Shown: in pieces, positions 32,047 to 35,200 of the stretch
Layout of the letters: each line of letters begins with the position of its first letter
Position numbering within the stretch: the stretch's first letter is position 1
Assembly (NCBI GenBank): GCA_003599295.1
Contig: QZJK01000015.1
Location: 1-35,200 of the forward strand
Source of the DNA: Candidatus Parcubacteria bacterium
GTDB taxonomy: Bacteria; Patescibacteriota; Minisyncoccia; Phycocordibacterales; UBA2100
Reading direction: 5' to 3'
DNA: 35,200 bases
The notes under the pieces: model-generated
The model's database searches: none
The model's input: only the letters and a program-made list of their open reading frames with translations
What the model was told of the DNA's origin: nothing
Position numbers and translations under genes: made by a program

Positions 32047-33606
32047 TTATTCTTCCAAGAGGACAACAATGTCTCCGTCCAGAAGGCCCGATGTTATCTC
32101 AACAGAACCTATTGAAGAGACGCTTCCGGTCGTCACTTCGCGCTCCACGGTCGTTCCTCCTTCTTTGACACGTACGAATTTCTTGCCGTCGCGCGATATG
32201 ACAAGACCCTGCGGAATGCTTATCACATCGTCACGCTCTTGCGTCGTTATTGTAATGTTAGCGGTCATACCTGCTCTAATGCGAGGGTCTTGCGTACCGA
32301 ATTGGAGTATTGCTCGATAGGTAGACACGCCATCGCGCATCGTTTGCGCTGGATCGATAGAAACGATGATTACCTCGAACGGAACATCATCGCCATAGGC
32401 ATCGAGAGTCACTGTCGCCCGATTTCCGACCGAAAGGAGCGGAATGTTTATTTCAGGTACATACGTCTCGATCTGGAGCGCGTCCGCACTTATCATCGAA
32501 ATATCGGAGCCATTCGGAGACACGATCTCTCCGGGAGTAATGTCGACGTGCGTTATAACCCCTCGAAACGGCGCCACAATGAGCGTCTTTTGGAGCGCGG
32601 CGCGCGCATCGGCAAGCTGTGCCTCGGCGACGCGCACCTGCGCTTTTTGCACGTCGATATTCGCCACGGTCGAACCAGCGCGTTTAAGCGCGAGATTCTT
32701 TTCCGCGGTATTCAAGGCGGCGGCGGCGCTCGTCTCGGCCGTCGCGGCGCTCGTTACAGCGGAGATCGCCGAATTGATAGCGCTTCGCGCGGCCGCAATG
32801 TCCGTTACATAACCGTCTATCTCGCTTTGTGTAGTCGACGAAGAGGGAATTGCACTGCTTAAAGCAGTCGAGGCGGCAGAGAGAAGGGACGAAACGCTTG
32901 AGAGATTTTTCTGCGCGTTCAGAACGGCCTTTGTGAAATCGCTTGAAAGCGACAGAGAGAGTATTTCTGTTTGCCAGAGCGCAAGCATCGCCTCGACAAG
33001 CGGGCGATCGTTCTCAATGGTCGTGATGACCTGCGAATTCGTACTCAAAAAGTCGACTTTCGGGTTTTCTGTTCGGGGATTTGTCAAAAATTGATCAAGC
33101 TGGTTTCGAATGGCGTCATCTGCGTCGGCGTATGCGCTTTCTATCGCATCAATCACCCCCTGATTTCTCTGCGCGAGCGTTGCTTTAGCGCTTTCAACTT
33201 CTGCTTCCGCAACAGCTAACTCTTCAAGGCGAGTGCCCTCCTCAAGCGAGCGAAGCCGCGCCTCTTCCGCTTCAAGTGCAGCTTGCCTTTGAAGGACTGC
33301 CGCACGCGTATCACCGTTCTCTATTTCAGCGAGGACTTTTCCGATCGCGACCGTGTCACCGACTTTCACATACACGCGGGAGATGCGGCCGCTTAGAGTG
33401 AATCCGAGCTCAACGTCGTCCGCAGCCACGACCGTTCCTGAAGTAGATACCTGTTGGACGAATGTTCCGGCTCTCACGACCAGCGTCTCTCCATTGCCGT
33501 TGCCGTTCTTAAGGAAGATGGAGCTTCCGATAATAGCCACCACCGCAATAAGCGCCACCCCTGTGAGGAGGGAGTACTGGGAAAGCAGGGAAAATACCTT
33601 TTTCAT
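32047..33606 (-). CDS. HlyD/MacA-type membrane fusion (adaptor) protein
   Basis: Periplasmic-adaptor-type protein of 519 aa. N-terminal helix (LLTGVALIAVVAIIGSSIF), a first barrel/lipoyl half (GTFVQQVSTSGTVVAADDVELGF, GRISRVYVKVGDTVAIGKVLAEI), a long helical hairpin of Ala/Glu-rich heptads (about residues 100-340), the second lipoyl half (APFRGVITHVDITPGEIV), a beta barrel (RATVTLDAYGDD) and a C-terminal domain. The hairpin is longer than in MacA. It is first in the operon, with a good promoter 6 nt before the ATG. Such adaptors are puzzling in cells presumed to lack an outer membrane. Confidence 0.92.
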   Translation of the reverse strand: MKKVFSLLSQYSLLTGVALIAVVAIIGSSIFLKNGNGNGETLVVRAGTFVQQVSTSGTVVAADDVELGFTLSGRISRVYVKVGDTVAIGKVLAEIENGDTRAAVLQRQAALEAEEARLRSLEEGTRLEELAVAEAEVESAKATLAQRNQGVIDAIESAYADADDAIRNQLDQFLTNPRTENPKVDFLSTNSQVITTIENDRPLVEAMLALWQTEILSLSLSSDFTKAVLNAQKNLSSVSSLLSAASTALSSAIPSSSTTQSEIDGYVTDIAAARSAINSAISAVTSAATAETSAAAALNTAEKNLALKRAGSTVANIDVQKAQVRVAEAQLADARAALQKTLIVAPFRGVITHVDITPGEIVSPNGSDISMISADALQIETYVPEINIPLLSVGNRATVTLDAYGDDVPFEVIIVSIDPAQTMRDGVSTYRAILQFGTQDPRIRAGMTANITITTQERDDVISIPQGLVISRDGKKFVRVKEGGTTVEREVTTGSVSSIGSVEITSGLLDGDIVVLLEE

Positions 33607-33612
33607 CGGCGA

Positions 33613-33641
33613 AAAATAGCACGAATTTGAGCCAATATCAA
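33613..33641 (-). promoter_or_regulatory. Promoter of the MacAB-like operon
   Basis: On the minus strand TTGATA (33636-33641), a 17-nt spacer, then extended -10 TGC-TATTTT (hexamer 33613-33618), which ends 6 nt before the ATG at 33606. A near-leaderless start is predicted. Confidence 0.75.
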
Positions 33642-33711
33642 ACGTTCCGGCTATGCACAGACTGGCGCTTTGCGGCGATATCCGATGCTATGATTCTCTC
33701 ATCAATTGCAT

Positions 33712-34776
33712 ATGAATTCTGATTTCTTAAAGAATATCGACCTTTCTTCAAAGAATATTTTGAAGTTCGCCGGATTCGCCCTCGCGGGGGTTGTGCTCCT
33801 TGCGCTCGTGATAGCTTTTTTCAAAACATCGTTCGATACGTTCACGAGAGGAGGATGGGGAGACGGCATTGCTGGCATGCCCGCCATGATGGTGGAGCCT
33901 GCGTATTACGGAGGCGTTGCGTATGATTCCGTGGGTTCGTCGTATTACGAGGAGTCCGACATGATGCAGGGTCTTTCGTCGCGGAACGTTTCGAGCATCT
34001 ATCCGCCGAGCCCGGGAAATACCGTCGGCGGTGATGCGGAAGAATACGAAGTCACCGAATACAGTGCGACCGTAGAGACGCGCGACCTCGAAGGCACGTG
34101 TAGCGCGGTCGAGGAATTGAAAGCGTTCGACTACGTCGTCTTCGAGAGTGCGAACATGTACGACCGAGGATGCAACTACTCATTCAAGGTGGAGCATGCG
34201 CATGTGGAAGAAGTGCTTGCCGCTATAGAAGCGCTCGATCCGAAAGACCTTTCCGAAAGTATTTTCACCATCAAGAGGCAGATAGACGATTTCACAAGTG
34301 AACAGGACATTTTGACGCGGAAACTCGCCTCCATAGACGAGACTCTGCGAAGCGCGACGAAAGCGTATGACGATTTGACGGTGCTTGCGACGCGCGCACA
34401 GAACGTCGAGAGCCTCGCGAAAATAATTGACAGCAGACTTTCTCTCATCGAGCGGCTGACACAGGAACGCGTCAATATCAACGCACAACTGGAGCGGCTC
34501 GCACGCGCGAAAGAGCAGCAGCTCGACCGCCTCGTGTATACGTACTTCAACGTCAGCGTGTACGAGAACAAGTTCGTTGACGGTGAGAACATCAAGGATT
34601 CGTGGAAACAAGCGGTCAGAGAATTCGTCATGAACACGAACAAGGTCATTCAGGACATCACGGTGAATCTCATCGGTCTCTTGTTCCTCATCCTTCAATT
34701 CGCCATCTACGCGCTCATTGTGCTCGTTGTTGCGAAATACGGTTGGAAGGTTGCCAAATACATCTGGCAAAAGTGA
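33712..34776 (+). CDS. DUF4349 domain membrane protein
   Basis: 354-aa envelope protein. One N-terminal helix (ILKFAGFALAGVVLLALVIAFF), a Gly/Tyr/Ser-rich linker, then the DUF4349 region (TEYSATVETRDLEGTCSAV through VYENKF) with a long coiled coil at about residues 195-270 (DDFTSEQDILTRKLASIDETL, TQERVNINAQLERL), and a C-terminal helix (LIGLLFLILQFAIYALIVLVV) with a basic tail. ATG 33712 is used rather than TTG 33706. TGCTATGAT (33686-33694) is a likely extended -10, giving a leader of about 11 nt. It is divergent from the MacAB-like operon. The family has no known biochemical role. Confidence 0.88.
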   Translation: MNSDFLKNIDLSSKNILKFAGFALAGVVLLALVIAFFKTSFDTFTRGGWGDGIAGMPAMMVEPAYYGGVAYDSVGSSYYEESDMMQGLSSRNVSSIYPPSPGNTVGGDAEEYEVTEYSATVETRDLEGTCSAVEELKAFDYVVFESANMYDRGCNYSFKVEHAHVEEVLAAIEALDPKDLSESIFTIKRQIDDFTSEQDILTRKLASIDETLRSATKAYDDLTVLATRAQNVESLAKIIDSRLSLIERLTQERVNINAQLERLARAKEQQLDRLVYTYFNVSVYENKFVDGENIKDSWKQAVREFVMNTNKVIQDITVNLIGLLFLILQFAIYALIVLVVAKYGWKVAKYIWQK

Positions 34777-34965
34777 GGTTTCTCCACAGGGGGCTTTTTA
34801 CACCACTCCCGGAAGAGCGCATAGTTTCGGCCTCTTTTCGGCATTTCTCACAGAAAACCGCTTTTTCTCTGTTTGACTTTTAACTTCCGGCTCTCAAAAA
34901 GCCGGTACAATAGAGATAGGGAAACGATTATCAATCGGAAAGGTAAGCTCAACGTACTCAAACGT

Positions 34966-35200
34966 ATGAAAAAGCTACTCATGCTCGCATGTGCTCTCCT
35001 CGTGGTCGGGCCGGGTATCGTACTTGCGCAGACATACTACGGATACAGCGGCAACAACAATATGTATGGCTACGGCCAGACGTATAGCAGCTGCACGAAT
35101 CTTTCGAGCGACCTCTCGCACGGTTCGAAGGGCAGCGACGTGTCCTCGCTTCAACAGTTCCTCGTCAGTCAGAACTATCCGGGAACAGGAAGCTGGATGG
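34966..35200 (+). CDS. Secreted peptidoglycan-binding protein (3' end cut by window)
   Basis: The first 78 residues are visible and the frame runs off the right edge. Residues 1-21 form a signal peptide (MKKLLMLACALLVVGPGIVLA, cleavage after LA likely). A Tyr/Gly/Asn-rich stretch follows (YYGYSGNNNMYGYG), then the start of a PG_binding_1-like repeat (LSHGSKGSDVSSLQQFLVSQ) like that of the 10160 gene. TACAAT (34906-34911) is a likely -10, preceded by a hairpin CCGGCT..AGCCGG (34887-34905). The leader is about 50 nt. The rest of the protein is unseen. Confidence 0.82.
   Translation, partial: MKKLLMLACALLVVGPGIVLAQTYYGYSGNNNMYGYGQTYSSCTNLSSDLSHGSKGSDVSSLQQFLVSQNYPGTGSWM

Noticed and set aside
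1-35200. tRNA, rRNA, CRISPR or riboswitch features
   Set aside because: No cloverleaf with a GTTCRANYC-type T arm, no regularly spaced direct repeats and no recognisable purine riboswitch core upstream of purL or purC were found by eye.

Overview
The window looks like a chromosomal piece of a Patescibacteria (CPR) bacterium, most likely a Parcubacteria-type lineage. The clues are small secreted proteins carrying the short peptidoglycan-binding repeat (10160 and 34966), an Ig-like secreted protein, a DUF4349 protein, a ComEC split from its metallo-beta-lactamase part and fused to a lamin-tail domain, and a MacAB-like adaptor/ABC set. UGA is a normal stop. This assignment is inference from gene content; no rRNA, tRNA, CRISPR array or transposase gene was seen.

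Layout: (1) 1-1945, 3' part of a CHASE4-PAS sensor histidine kinase. (2) 2027-9940, a purine block purL(S)-purQ-purE-purM-purC-purB, with tight overlaps up to purM and a separate strong promoter at purC. (3) 10160-15092, a secreted peptidoglycan-binding/FnIII protein, an ABC-2 exporter pair, a phosphohexomutase, a stand-alone IMP cyclohydrolase (the PurH N-terminal domain only) and a TagD-like nucleotidyltransferase. (4) 15099-20586, all on the minus strand, a polysaccharide locus: WecC/WbpA-type nucleotide-sugar dehydrogenase, hyaluronan/chitin-synthase-like glycosyltransferase, NodB-type deacetylase with a beta-sandwich tail, and a beta-sandwich surface protein. (5) 20997-22785, an OmpR-type two-component pair. 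(6) 23011-26678, small membrane, secreted and hypothetical proteins, a LOG protein, an EEP nuclease and a SWIB protein. (7) 26772-29910, the ComEC region. (8) 29958-33606, a MacAB-like adaptor-permease-ATPase operon. (9) 33712-35200, a DUF4349 protein and the start of another peptidoglycan-binding protein.

The most unusual signal is not a protein. Two families of dispersed, structured intergenic elements occur. Family A has three copies (8444-8532, 11691-11783, 30638-30747). Each lies between two co-directional, functionally linked genes, in the sense orientation, 2-16 nt before the start codon of the second gene. The loops (GTCG, AGCA) and a GCA bulge are conserved, while the stems change sequence and stay complementary. 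Family B has two copies (9945-10025, 22912-22989), each directly downstream of a gene and in its sense orientation, again with a conserved block and a variable but perfectly paired hairpin. A third element, 24687-24795, is 109 bp with perfect 17-bp terminal inverted repeats.

A second theme is promoter layout. At many transcription-unit starts a -10 box, often an extended TGN-TANNNT, ends only 5-9 nt before the ATG with no Shine-Dalgarno sequence. This predicts widespread leaderless or near-leaderless mRNAs. A few genes (comEC, 26307-26678) instead show a clear Shine-Dalgarno sequence.
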